From Maribacter arcticus (GTDB lineage Bacteria > Bacteroidota > Bacteroidia > Flavobacteriales > Flavobacteriaceae): a stretch of DNA of 64,000 nt. The DNA lies in contig NZ_FUYL01000007.1 of the NCBI RefSeq assembly GCF_900167935.1, positions 1 to 64,000 on the forward strand. Direction: 5' to 3'. Below the pieces are notes generated by a model. The model had not been told where the DNA came from, did no database searches, and was given only the letters and a program-made list of their open reading frames with translations. The translations under genes and the position numbers were made by a program. Of this stretch, positions 8,089 through 16,137 are shown in pieces (the stretch's first letter is position 1; every line of letters begins with the position of its first letter).

Positions 8089-8107
8089 TAAAGTTCAAAT
8101 AAACGAT
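8089..8107 (+). repeat. Cassette-boundary repeat, copy 9
   Basis: TAAAGTTCAAATAAACGAT; the next ATG (8113) begins exactly 5 nt downstream. Confidence 0.85.
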
Positions 8108-8112
8108 AACTA

Positions 8113-8298
8113 ATGAATAATTCACAGACGGGTGCATTAGGTCTATTTTTTATGGTAGTGGCTATAATAATACTTGGTATAAATGCCATATTTGGAGATT
8201 TAAGCAAGAATGGTTTTTTTGGGTTTATGATGCTAATTTTTTTAGTGGGTCTTGTATTATTTTGGAGCAGCGGAGGATTCAGTTCTAATAAAAAATAG
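8113..8298 (+). CDS. Small membrane protein, 61 residues
   Basis: Two hydrophobic segments (LGLFFMVVAIIILGINAIFG and FFGFMMLIFLVGLVLFW) are joined by a short charged turn (DLSKNG). The tail is GGFSSNKK. The topology matches the other tiny membrane proteins of this region (4239, 8768), but the sequences are not evidently related. No family recognised. It is the only gene of its unit; the start is 5 nt after one repeat, and one base separates its TAG stop from the next. Confidence 0.65.
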   Translation: MNNSQTGALGLFFMVVAIIILGINAIFGDLSKNGFFGFMMLIFLVGLVLFWSSGGFSSNKK

Positions 8299-8299
8299 A

Positions 8300-8319
8300 T
8301 GAAGTTCAAAATAAAGGAT
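8300..8319 (+). repeat. Cassette-boundary repeat, copy 10
   Basis: TGAAGTTCAAAATAAAGGAT, with one extra A in the A-run. It heads the cassette that is partly duplicated at 12401. Confidence 0.85.
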
Positions 8320-8337
8320 CAATAATATAATGATATA

Positions 8338-8703
8338 ATGGAAACCAATAGCCCTAAAGATGAATATATTGTAAGCCTTAAGTTTTTCATTTCATCCGCC
8401 TTAGCAGATATTGATATAGTGCTTTTACAAAATTTGAGTCAAACGGGGGATAAAACGGAAGTCTTTACAGTTCAGCAAATAAGAGACCAATTGAAAGATA
8501 CAGCACTAAAAATAAGCGAGGTTGCTGATAAATTCAACATCAACAATGAAGCAAGCTTACTTGGTCCATTTGGCTTATGTCCAGAGCACTTATTAACTAA
8601 TAAAGAAAAAGAAACTGCAATTAAGAAATACTTATTGAGCCTAAAAAAAGACCCAAATAGAAGTCTATTTAACGAATTAGGTGGTGCTGAAACGTTACTT
8701 TAA
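8338..8703 (+). CDS. Hypothetical protein, 121 residues (full copy of the duplicated cassette)
   Basis: A soluble, mostly helical protein with no recognised family. Its features are KFFISSALADIDIVLLQNLSQ near the start, then QQIRDQLKDTALKISEVADKF, and a low-complexity ending LFNELGGAETLL. The start is the second ATG after the repeat; an ATG at 8330 hits a stop after one codon. The first 14 codons and the leader are repeated almost exactly at 12419-12477, where the copy is cut off. Confidence 0.6.
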   Translation: METNSPKDEYIVSLKFFISSALADIDIVLLQNLSQTGDKTEVFTVQQIRDQLKDTALKISEVADKFNINNEASLLGPFGLCPEHLLTNKEKETAIKKYLLSLKKDPNRSLFNELGGAETLL

Positions 8704-8721
8704 TATTAATCAAAACTCAAT

Positions 8722-8740
8722 TAAAGTCTAAATAAACGAT
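8722..8740 (+). repeat. Cassette-boundary repeat, copy 11
   Basis: TAAAGTCTAAATAAACGAT, 18 nt after the preceding stop and 27 nt before the next ATG. Confidence 0.8.
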
Positions 8741-8767
8741 GAAATACCAGGTTACGAAAAATATAGA

Positions 8768-8986
8768 ATGAGCATCATTGGGAAGATAGCGTTTATATTG
8801 ACTGTCGGAATTGTCATATTTATTTGGAACAAATATGCAATTCAAATGATGATTGGCAAAGTTGTCAAGAAGAACCCTAAAAATAAATGGTTGGCCGAGA
8901 AAAAGAGTATAATTACTAAAGGCTTTCAAGGGTTCTACTGGTTATTTTATGTATTATTCACGATAGCTATATTATCTTCTGATTAA
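8768..8986 (+). CDS. Small membrane protein, 72 residues
   Basis: Two hydrophobic segments (IAFILTVGIVIFIWNKYAI and FYWLFYVLFTIAILSS) flank a strongly basic loop (GKVVKKNPKNKWLAEKKS). This suggests a hairpin in the inner membrane with the loop inside the cell. No family recognised. The TAA stop (8984-8986) runs into the next repeat. Confidence 0.6.
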   Translation: MSIIGKIAFILTVGIVIFIWNKYAIQMMIGKVVKKNPKNKWLAEKKSIITKGFQGFYWLFYVLFTIAILSSD

Positions 8987-9003
8987 AAGTTCAAATAAAG
9001 GAT
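8985..9003 (+). repeat. Cassette-boundary repeat, copy 12
   Basis: AAAAGTTCAAATAAAGGAT, overlapping the stop codon of the 72-residue membrane gene by two bases. Confidence 0.85.
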
Positions 9004-9080
9004 AATTAAACCCGTGAGAAACCGCCTTGAAGGTGTGCGTTTTTTCATTATTTTTAATCGGATTAAAATTCTTAAGTCGT

Positions 9081-12000
9081 ATGCAGCTATTAAAATCGTT
9101 CAAAGTCATTTTCACTGTTGGAGTACTACTAGGTATTGGGATACAAATTTCATGTTCTGAAAAGGCCACAAGAACAATCGATTATACCATGCTTTCCGAA
9201 AAGGAAAAAAGAAAGCCCGAAAATGCGCTTTCCTCGATGGAGGTTGCCGATGGATTAAAATTGAGCTTGTTCGCATCTGAACCAATACTGGCCAACCCAA
9301 CGAATATGGCCATTGATTCCAAGGGAAGGATTTGGATTTGCGAAGGCACGAATTATAGGGATTTTTCCAATCCCGATATATCGTATGATAATGAGGGAGA
9401 CCGAATTTTAATTTTGGAGGACACCGATCATGACGGGGTAGCCGATACTTCCAAAGTTTTTTATCAGGGTAAGGATGTAAATTCAGCCTTGGGGATTGCC
9501 GTTTTAGGGAGTAAAATCATTATTTCGGTAAGCCCGAATGTTCTTGTTTTTACAGATGAAAATGGTGATGATGTACCCGATTCCAAAGAAATTTTGTTTT
9601 CAGGCATCGAAGGCGTAGATCACGACCATGGTGTGCATGCTTTTGTTTTTGGCCCTGATAGCCGCCTCTACTTTAATTATGGTAATAACGGGAAACAGTT
9701 GTTGGATAAGGATGGGAATGCCATAAAGGACATCCATGGAAATAATATCATTGCCGACGGAAGTAACTATCGTGAGGGTATGGCCTTTCGTATGGAAATG
9801 GATGGTTCTAATATCGAAGTTTTAGGCCACAATTTTCGGAATCCCTACGAGCTTGCAGTGGACTCTTACGGCGGACTCTGGCAATCGGACAATGACGATG
9901 ACGGTAACCGAGGCACCCGAATCAACTATTTGATGGAATATGGTAATTATGGCTATAAGGATGTACTAACCGGTAAAAACTGGCGTGAAAGAAGAACAGG
10001 GTGGGAGGACGAAATCCCCAAAAGACATTGGCATTTGAACGATCCAGGTACGGTGCCCAATCTATTGCAGACCGGTTCAGGATCACCGTGCGGAATTACG
10101 GTTTATGAAGACGAGCTACTTCCCGAAAAATATCAAGGCCAATTGATCCATGCCGAACCGGGTCATAATGTGGTGCGAAGCTATATGGTGGAAGAAAAAG
10201 GTTCAGGGTATACCGCTATAGTCGAAAATCTGATCAAGAGTAAGGATGACTGGTTTCGACCAGACGATGTTACGGTAGCCCCCGATGGCTCACTATTTAT
10301 CTCCGATTGGTATGATGGTGGTGTGGGAGGCCACAAAGCGGAGGATATTCGACAGGGAAGAATCTATCGCTTATCAACAAAAGAAGGCTATACCCCCAAG
10401 ACCTTCGATTTCAATAGCGGAGCGGGTGCTGCGGAAGGTTTACTTTCGGGTAATATGGATGTATTCTACCAATCGTGGCAAAAATTAAACGCCATGGGAG
10501 ATGCTGCTGAGCCTTACTTAAAGGAAATGATTGCCAAAGGAGGAACAGGCAAGGCAAGGGCTTTATGGCTCGGGGCAAAAAACCCTTCAAAGACCAAGAC
10601 ATATATTGAAATGGCCCTGACGGATACGAACGCTAAATTTCGATTGCAAGGCATACGAATGGCGAGATATCTTGCCAAGAACGAGTTGGAGCGGTATTTG
10701 GAAATAGTAGCAACCGATTCCTCTCCTCAAGTACGAAGAGAAGCCGCAATAGCTTTACGGTATCTGGGAACGAAAAAGGCTGCCGAGTTGTGGGCTACAC
10801 TGGCCGAACAACACGACCCGGCAGATCGTTGGTCTTTGGAAGCTTTGGGAATTGGTTCCGACAAGTTTCCGAATCTGTATTTTTCCGCTTGGAAAGAAAA
10901 TACGGGAAATGATTGGATGGATGAAAAAGGAAAACAAATCGTATGGCGTACAAGGGCTTCGGCTACTATACCGCTTTTGGCGGAAATGATCAAGGATGAC
11001 GCTATATCCGAAGAGGATATGGCTTCCTATTTCAGGGCTTTCGATTTTAAGGATCACCCAAAAAAAGATGAAATATTACTTGCCTTGTTAAGCGAGGAAC
11101 ATCCTAAAATAAAAAGTATACAGGCGTATGTTGTTGGCCAATTAAATGAAGATTTTGTAAACAATTCCCGAAAACATACCCTGACGGTCAAAAATGTACT
11201 GCCCAAAATTGAAGGTACTGCGGAATGGCTGATGGCGGTTAAAAAACTTGGACTAAAAAATCAAACAAATAATATTTTCGAGTTGGTGCGGAAAGGTAAT
11301 GATGAAGCACTCCGGAAGGAGGCCGTCGTAGTTTTATTCGATTTTGATGGAGACCAACTCGTAGAAGACTACCTAAAATCCGATGCGCCGGAGGCCGAAA
11401 AGATGGAGGTGCTCGGTATTATGAGCGGTGTTTCCGGTCAGAAAGCCATTGCATTGCTAAAAGGCATATTGATGGAGGATACCTTGAACTACCCATTGAC
11501 CCGCAGGGTGGTGGAAGTTTTAGGAAATTCTGGTGGGGGACAAAAGGAACTTTATGAGTTGCTTGAAGCAGGAAAACTGCCTGATGCCCATAAGACGACA
11601 GCCGTATTGAAATTGATGAATAGTTGGAATTCGGAGATCAGGGAAAACGCCCCTAAGTTCCTAGAAGGTTCGGCTTCGGAAGATCTAGACGTAGATGCCT
11701 TGGTGGAACGCTCAGGCGATGCCGTACACGGAAAGGAGCTTTATAACACCTATTGTAGTTCGTGCCATATCGCAGGTCCTACTGGTGTTGAATTCGGTCC
11801 GGCCCTCTCCGATATCGGCAATAAGCTTTCCAAACAATTTTTGTATTCCAATATCATCTACCCAAGTGCCGGCATCAGTTTCGGGTATGAAGGCTATACG
11901 ATTAAAATGAGGGATGGTACGACCTATAATGGTTACATCTTAAGCCGTGCCGAAGACGAGCTGGTTCTGAAAATGATGGGAGGTGCACAGAGGGAAATCG

Positions 12001-12149
12001 AACTTGCCGACATAGTTGCCCAAGAAGCCATGGAAAAATCGTTGATGACCGAAGGTCTGAATAAAGTAATGTCGGAAGAAGATCTGGTCGATCTAGTGGA
12101 GTACCTAGGCACTTTAAAAGTTGAGGAGGATGTAGTGGATTTGAATTAA
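9081..12149 (+). CDS. Large lipoprotein: membrane-bound dehydrogenase domain, HEAT-like repeats and cytochrome c
   Basis: I chose ATG 9081, which opens a lipoprotein signal (IGIQISCSEK); an in-frame TTG at 9027 would place extra residues before it. The 1022-residue product starts with a beta-propeller sugar/sorbosone dehydrogenase-like domain (ANPTNMAIDSKGRIWICEGT, VTVAPDGSLFISDWYDGG). HEAT-type helical repeats follow (SSPQVRREAAIALRYLG), then a C-terminal haem c domain with CSSCH at residues 892-896. This PVC-type architecture is known from Planctomycetes and Bacteroidota and suggests periplasmic oxidation of a sugar or alcohol with electrons passed to a cytochrome. It is the largest unit of the cassette region. 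Confidence 0.85.
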   Translation: MQLLKSFKVIFTVGVLLGIGIQISCSEKATRTIDYTMLSEKEKRKPENALSSMEVADGLKLSLFASEPILANPTNMAIDSKGRIWICEGTNYRDFSNPDISYDNEGDRILILEDTDHDGVADTSKVFYQGKDVNSALGIAVLGSKIIISVSPNVLVFTDENGDDVPDSKEILFSGIEGVDHDHGVHAFVFGPDSRLYFNYGNNGKQLLDKDGNAIKDIHGNNIIADGSNYREGMAFRMEMDGSNIEVLGHNFRNPYELAVDSYGGLWQSDNDDDGNRGTRINYLMEYGNYGYKDVLTGKNWRERRTGWEDEIPKRHWHLNDPGTVPNLLQTGSGSPCGITVYEDELLPEKYQGQLIHAEPGHNVVRSYMVEEKGSGYTAIVENLIKSKDDWFRPDDVTVAPDGSLFISDWYDGGVGGHKAEDIRQGRIYRLSTKEGYTPKTFDFNSGAGAAEGLLSGNMDVFYQSWQKLNAMGDAAEPYLKEMIAKGGTGKARALWLGAKNPSKTKTYIEMALTDTNAKFRLQGIRMARYLAKNELERYLEIVATDSSPQVRREAAIALRYLGTKKAAELWATLAEQHDPADRWSLEALGIGSDKFPNLYFSAWKENTGNDWMDEKGKQIVWRTRASATIPLLAEMIKDDAISEEDMASYFRAFDFKDHPKKDEILLALLSEEHPKIKSIQAYVVGQLNEDFVNNSRKHTLTVKNVLPKIEGTAEWLMAVKKLGLKNQTNNIFELVRKGNDEALRKEAVVVLFDFDGDQLVEDYLKSDAPEAEKMEVLGIMSGVSGQKAIALLKGILMEDTLNYPLTRRVVEVLGNSGGGQKELYELLEAGKLPDAHKTTAVLKLMNSWNSEIRENAPKFLEGSASEDLDVDALVERSGDAVHGKELYNTYCSSCHIAGPTGVEFGPALSDIGNKLSKQFLYSNIIYPSAGISFGYEGYTIKMRDGTTYNGYILSRAEDELVLKMMGGAQREIELADIVAQEAMEKSLMTEGLNKVMSEEDLVDLVEYLGTLKVEEDVVDLN

Positions 12150-12399
12150 AAAACCGATTTGTCTCCTTTAAAAGCAGATTCAAGTTGAGTTGGATGAACA
12201 AAGAAAAGTGAATACCATACCGCTTGAGTACAATTTGTTGCAGATAAATTAGAATAACTAAATAATTCCGAGCAGAGGAACTTCACTCAAAAATAACTGC
12301 TGCGCTGGACCTTAGTCAGACGGAATAAAAATGAAAACGGAAAAGTATGTGCTTAAACCACGCGGCGCTTCTGATTACAACAAAGAATTGAGCTGTAAC
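12150..12399. other. Non-coding stretch after the large lipoprotein gene
   Basis: No convincing gene. A short frame from 12331 (begins MKTEKYVLKPRGASDYNKEL) runs into repeat copy 13 and may be a remnant of a lost cassette gene. No terminator hairpin was seen. Confidence 0.4.
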
Positions 12400-12418
12400 C
12401 AAAGTTCAAAAAAAGGAT
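12400..12418 (+). repeat. Cassette-boundary repeat, copy 13
   Basis: CAAAGTTCAAAAAAAGGAT, the last clear copy. It heads the truncated duplicate of the 8338 cassette. Confidence 0.8.
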
Positions 12419-12477
12419 CAATAATATAATGATATAATGGAAACCAATAGCCCTAAAGACGAATATATTGTAAGCCT
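12419..12477 (+). pseudogene. Truncated duplicate of the 8338 cassette
   Basis: Together with its repeat (12401-12418), this matches 8301-8378 at about 75 of 78 positions, including the leader and first codons (METNSPKDEYIVSL). Similarity stops abruptly after TAAGCCT. Upstream of the repeat, 12381-12400 shows no similarity to 8281-8300, so the left edge of the duplication is the repeat itself. Confidence 0.85.
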
Positions 12478-12983
12478 GTTTCAATCGGTACGCCATTACT
12501 TAGGGTTTCCTTAGAAAATTAGAAATGAAAGTCGTGCAGTTTCGCGAACTTGACCAGAATAAATAACGTCTTTCTCTTTCTAAACTCTTTGGTTTTGCGT
12601 TATTGGCATATATCTAAACCCCTATGTGTTTAATGTCTATTCACTATCCTTCTTTTTGATTGATTTATTAGCGATATGGAAATTTCATCTAGAATTTTGA
12701 TTCTACCATTTTTCTATGTCTAATTTGCATATCAGTTTTGCAAGAATTCCATAAATTGAAATTAAATAGGTTTTTGAAACACTTGACGAATAAATAATAT
12801 AGATTGATATGTTTTGTATCCATTTATTGAAGTACCTTTAAATATACGAATGATTTCGAGGCAAAAGTTACCTATTCGGTTACCTGATAAGTTTAAAAAA
12901 CCTGTAATTATTTGATAATAAGAGCATTGAGGTTTGGTGGGTTAGTTCTGTCATCCCGACGAAGTGGCTATCAAGGCGGACCA
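12478..12983. other. Gene-free stretch with likely decayed remnants
   Basis: About 500 bases without an open frame worth calling. The first bases after the truncated cassette can be read as FQSVRHYLGFP before a stop, possibly a scrap of another gene. The rest is AT-rich with no repeat copy. Confidence 0.4.
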
Positions 12984-13018
12984 AAACCCTGCTAATCGTA
13001 TGATTAACAGGGTTTTTT
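12984..13018. terminator. Intrinsic terminator-like hairpin
   Basis: AAAACCCTGCTAATC pairs with GATTAACAGGGTTTT around a short loop, with one mismatch, and is followed by a T-run on both strands. There is no intact gene immediately upstream on the + strand, so it may be left from a lost gene. A direct repeat GGTGTGCA (13063-13070 and 13075-13082) lies just beyond. Confidence 0.6.
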
Positions 13019-13225
13019 TATTTTCAATGTGTTTATTTGTATCGTTTTGAAACTATCTTTTTGGTGTGCAATTCGGTGTGCATAGCGGGACGCAATTTGT
13101 AATAAATTAAATTAGCATTTAGCCCATTTAGAGATTACTTTGTTCTCAAGCTTATGGTTAGTTAAATTCATTTGTTAAATGGTTGTTTTATAATTTTCTT
13201 CCTTATCTGCTCTGTTACGTCTCCA

Positions 13226-13260
13226 AAAACAAAAAACCAGCGAAGATCGCTGGTTAATTT
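13226..13260 (-). terminator. Terminator of the lipoprotein gene at 13278
   Basis: AACCAGCGA (13235-13243) pairs perfectly with TCGCTGGTT (13247-13255). Read on the minus strand, the stem is followed by a T-run, 20-50 nt past the stop codon of the gene at 13278-13856. Confidence 0.8.
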
Positions 13261-13277
13261 TTAGAAAAAAGAATTAT

Positions 13278-13856
13278 TCAATAAATAATAGTGCCAGCCC
13301 CAGTGTGCGATGTGGTCCCCTGGAACCCACCAATATCATTTGGGCCAATGATGGTGTATACTCCGTTGTCAATTTGCATGGATCCACCATTTTCTTCAGG
13401 AACTCCCGTAAACCTCCCAGTTCCACCTACAAAGCTAATAGTACCGGTGTAGGTAAAGCTAGTTGCTGATACTGGTACGAAAATCAGCGATGATCTGGAA
13501 AATAATTGATCACCGTTAGCAGCAATAACCACATCATCCTCTGTTGAGGTGAACGTAAAAGTACCATCCCCATTCGGTAGAAAGGTGCCGGCACCCACCG
13601 TGCCATGAATTTTGCCGAGATGTGTCATACGACCAGTAAAGGTGCCTCCTATTCCGTCTAAATCATCGATACCTTCAAGTACAATGGAAATTGGACGTTC
13701 AACTTTTTTGCCACTTTTTAATTCAACAGAGGTCAAATCGCCTTCTGAGAGGTCAGATATGCTTTCCGTTGAACAGGAAACCACCAATACAATACATGTT
13801 GTTAATAAAATCAATTTTAAAATCGACTTCATACTCTTGTTACGCTTTGTTTTCAT
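13278..13856 (-). CDS. Predicted beta-barrel lipoprotein of unknown function
   Basis: The product has 192 residues with a lipoprotein signal (VLVVSC, Cys28); the internal Met9 is an alternative start. The mature protein is rich in Gly, Thr and beta-strand pattern, with GGTFTGRMTHLGKIHG and FVGGTGRFTGVPEENGG. The GGTGRF loop recurs in small secreted barrel proteins of Bacteroidota, which resemble allene-oxide-cyclase-type barrels. Function unknown. It stands alone with its own terminator. Confidence 0.7.
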   Translation of the reverse strand: MKTKRNKSMKSILKLILLTTCIVLVVSCSTESISDLSEGDLTSVELKSGKKVERPISIVLEGIDDLDGIGGTFTGRMTHLGKIHGTVGAGTFLPNGDGTFTFTSTEDDVVIAANGDQLFSRSSLIFVPVSATSFTYTGTISFVGGTGRFTGVPEENGGSMQIDNGVYTIIGPNDIGGFQGTTSHTGAGTIIY

Positions 13857-14295
13857 ATTTATTTAATTTAATGGGTTATACAATAATTCAATCCAGAATC
13901 GCAAAAGCATAGGAACCATGCTACATTAATTAAATCTTAACGATGTTGTAAGTTCTTGCTATAAGGGGAATTTTAAATGATGTCGGTAAAATCAGAAGTA
14001 GGGAGAATTTGATATTAAATGACTTCTGAAGTATATTAAAAATAATTAATTTAGAAGAGTCAAGTAATGTAATAGGACGAATATGCATTTTTATTGTCCG
14101 AAAGCACCTAATTTGTTTTCAAACGCCTTAAGGTCAAATCGATAAAGCCAAAACTGCCGACGTAATACATGAATACTATTTTTGGGATGGTGTTAAACAC
14201 TAGGTCAATGACGGATGTCTTTATTAGTGATAAAGTATCTGAAAAGTAAACTGCTGGTTTAAAAAGCACATAGGCCATTACACTTAAAAAATTAA
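13857..14295. other. Non-coding stretch
   Basis: No frame of useful length on either strand and no repeat copy; AT-rich. It probably contains the promoter of the minus-strand lipoprotein gene near 13860-13930, but no clear TAnnTTTG element was assigned. Confidence 0.4.
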
Positions 14296-14421
14296 GTATT
14301 CATTTTATGGCTCAATATTGTTATTGAAAAGAACGGTCTTACACCAATTTACGTAAGGGTCAAGCTATCTAGGGTTCTTGTTTGGGCCTTACCATCTGTA
14401 ATTTGGCATCGAAAATTGTAG
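14296..14421 (+). pseudogene. Relic of a tyrosine recombinase (arm-binding domain)
   Basis: An open stretch without a start reads LWLNIVIEKNGLTPIYVRVK and then degenerates to VIWHRKL before TAG. The KNGLTPIYVRV pattern is the hallmark of the N-terminal arm DNA-binding domain of Bacteroidota tyrosine integrases (full length about 400 residues). The core-binding and catalytic domains are absent within reach, so this is a decayed fragment. Confidence 0.55.
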
Positions 14422-14687
14422 ATATAAAAACCTTCCTGGCGATTTAGACGCTTTCACCAGAAAGAAGATTTGAATTAAACAGGTAAAGCCTTTCTTACTA
14501 AAATATATTTTATAGGGGTAAGGTCATAGTTGATTCTTAATCATCCAATTTTTGTATTATGGTATTGAGAATACAGAAGACCTTTAAATCAGTTCGTATG
14601 TAGTATTATAAAACAAAGCCATAAGTTGAAGAAACTATTATCTAAAATTTCCTATCTTGAATTTCTTTCCTAGTTAAACGATAACCC

Positions 14688-15287
14688 TTGAAAACAAAAA
14701 TCGAAACTACACATCTAGAAAATCTGAAGCAAAAGATTTTGTCGTATACACAGGTAGATGATGAGATAGTACAAGAGCAGATGCAATTCTACCAAAGAAT
14801 AGATTTGAAAAAAGGCGATACTTTGCTAACCCCAGGGCAATTGGTCGATTACTTTTATTATGTGGCAACAGGGTGTATTTACTATTATAAGTTGGACGAA
14901 GGCGAGCAAAAAGTATTGGAATTCTATACCGATGATATTTTTTTCACAGATTTACCAGCCTATGTAAAGGGCACTCCATCCAATTACTACTTAAAAGCTT
15001 CAGAGGCCACGGTAGTTTATGCCATAAAAAAATTGGATGCAGAGAACTCCTTTAAAAGGTCCCACCAATTGGAGCGTTTTGGACGATTATCGATGCAAGA
15101 AGCATTTATAAAAATTTTCACGAGAGTCGAGCGTCTTAATAGTCGCACCAACGAGGAACGTTATTTACGTTTAATGAAAAAAAGACCAGACCTATTTCAA
15201 CGCGTACCCCAATATTTAATTGCTTCATATTTAGGGCTAACTCCAGTGGGTTTTTCAAAACTTCGGAAACGATTGGGAAAGGGATAG
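14688..15287 (+). CDS. Crp/Fnr-family transcriptional regulator
   Basis: The 199-residue protein has an N-terminal cyclic-nucleotide-binding-like jelly roll (IDLKKGDTLLTPGQLVDYFYYVATGCIYYYKL). Its C-terminal helix-turn-helix (QYLIASYLGLTPVGFSKLRKRL) is of the Bacteroidota Crp type. No Cys cluster for an Fe-S sensor is seen. The start is TTG at 14688; the next Met is residue 32, inside the conserved domain, so TTG is likely. The bases before it (TAAACGATAAC) resemble the 3' half of the cassette repeat, with 5 nt to the start. It is monocistronic. Confidence 0.8.
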   Translation: MKTKIETTHLENLKQKILSYTQVDDEIVQEQMQFYQRIDLKKGDTLLTPGQLVDYFYYVATGCIYYYKLDEGEQKVLEFYTDDIFFTDLPAYVKGTPSNYYLKASEATVVYAIKKLDAENSFKRSHQLERFGRLSMQEAFIKIFTRVERLNSRTNEERYLRLMKKRPDLFQRVPQYLIASYLGLTPVGFSKLRKRLGKG

Positions 15288-15477
15288 TTTTTAAAGATTG
15301 TTATCAAATTAGTAATTGGTTATGCAAGTGGCTAATTTTCTTAAGGAAAATACTATACTAAATGGTTAATTAGCAAAAATATTATAACAAAAGTAAATTA
15401 TTGATTTTTTCTTCGTTGTGATTCGTTTTGTTCTATTAAAATTCTTTAAGGCATTTCGTAGCAATATTATTTACATC

Positions 15478-16137
15478 TTAACCCTGCTTTCTTATTAACG
15501 AAAATGTGATACTTATGTGGGCTAGATAATAGGTTGGTAAAATCAAAAAATCCAACCTATTATATCCCAAAAATTCTGTTAGTGAAATTATTGTATCGGA
15601 AAAAAGAATTAAAAAAATTCCAAAGACATAAGTCCATTTTACTATATAATCACCTTTAATTCCAACAGATGCGCCTAAGGAAAAACAAGAAATAAGTAAA
15701 TAAATTAATGTTGCAAGCATAAGTATATTATCGTTAATGCTTGGGAATAACACTAGGAAATAAAACAATAAAAACAATGCTAGTAATATGCTTGTAAACC
15801 TCCACTTTATTTGTCCGTTAAGTGTGGCAAACAATAAATACCCTAAATGTGCAAGGAAAAATAAAGCAATACCCTTACTAAACATTGTACTATCGCCATT
15901 CATATTAGACATAAACCAATCACCAGCAATTGAAAACAAAAAAGCACCTATTATGAACCATGTAGCTTTGGAAGGTTTTACTTTTTTGAAATTGAGAATT
16001 AGGATGATTAAAATCCCTATACCAGCTGTTCCTGATTTAAAAATAAAGTTTGAAGTTAGTAACGCAAATATGGCCGATATAACTGATAAAAATAAAACAC
16101 CATAGATCCAATTGTTTTTTATCCACATACTTTTCAT
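15478..16137 (-). CDS. YhhN family membrane protein (lysoplasmalogenase-like)
   Basis: The 219-residue protein has about eight membrane segments. It carries the YhhN/TMEM86 signature in order: FLFSIAGDWFM with a membrane Asp, FFLAHLGYLLF, ILFSDTIISL and PTYYLAHISITF. Animal TMEM86B cleaves the vinyl-ether bond of lysoplasmalogen; in bacteria of this type the role is not settled. It stands alone on the minus strand. Confidence 0.8.
   Translation of the reverse strand: MKSMWIKNNWIYGVLFLSVISAIFALLTSNFIFKSGTAGIGILIILILNFKKVKPSKATWFIIGAFLFSIAGDWFMSNMNGDSTMFSKGIALFFLAHLGYLLFATLNGQIKWRFTSILLALFLLFYFLVLFPSINDNILMLATLIYLLISCFSLGASVGIKGDYIVKWTYVFGIFLILFSDTIISLTEFLGYNRLDFLILPTYYLAHISITFSLIRKQG

Noticed and set aside
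9027-9080. TTG start for the large lipoprotein at 9027
   Set aside because: It would put 18 extra residues ahead of a good lipoprotein signal that starts at ATG 9081.
726-12418. CRISPR array
   Set aside because: The repeats are short (19 bp), imperfect and separated by whole genes from 26 nt to several kb apart; there is no uniform spacer and no cas gene.
726-12418. Classical integron with attC sites
   Set aside because: The repeat carries no core GTTRRRY (it reads GTTCAAA), no paired RYYYAAC arm was found upstream, there is no long imperfect stem, and no integron integrase is present.
726-12418. The repeat as a simple promoter
   Set aside because: Neither strand contains TAnnTTTG or a proper -33/-7 pair, and it sits at 5 nt from ATG in three units, too close for a promoter with a leader. 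A translation or RNA role is not excluded.
12930-12985. tRNA gene or tRNA-derived attachment site before the hairpin at 12984
   Set aside because: A stretch ending GGACCA looks like a tRNA 3' end, but no T-arm (GTTCGA) or cloverleaf can be built from the bases before it.
13063-13082. Direct repeat GGTGTGCA twice as an attachment site
   Set aside because: Two 8-base copies 12 apart are suggestive, but no element end, duplicate att site or integrase start supports it.
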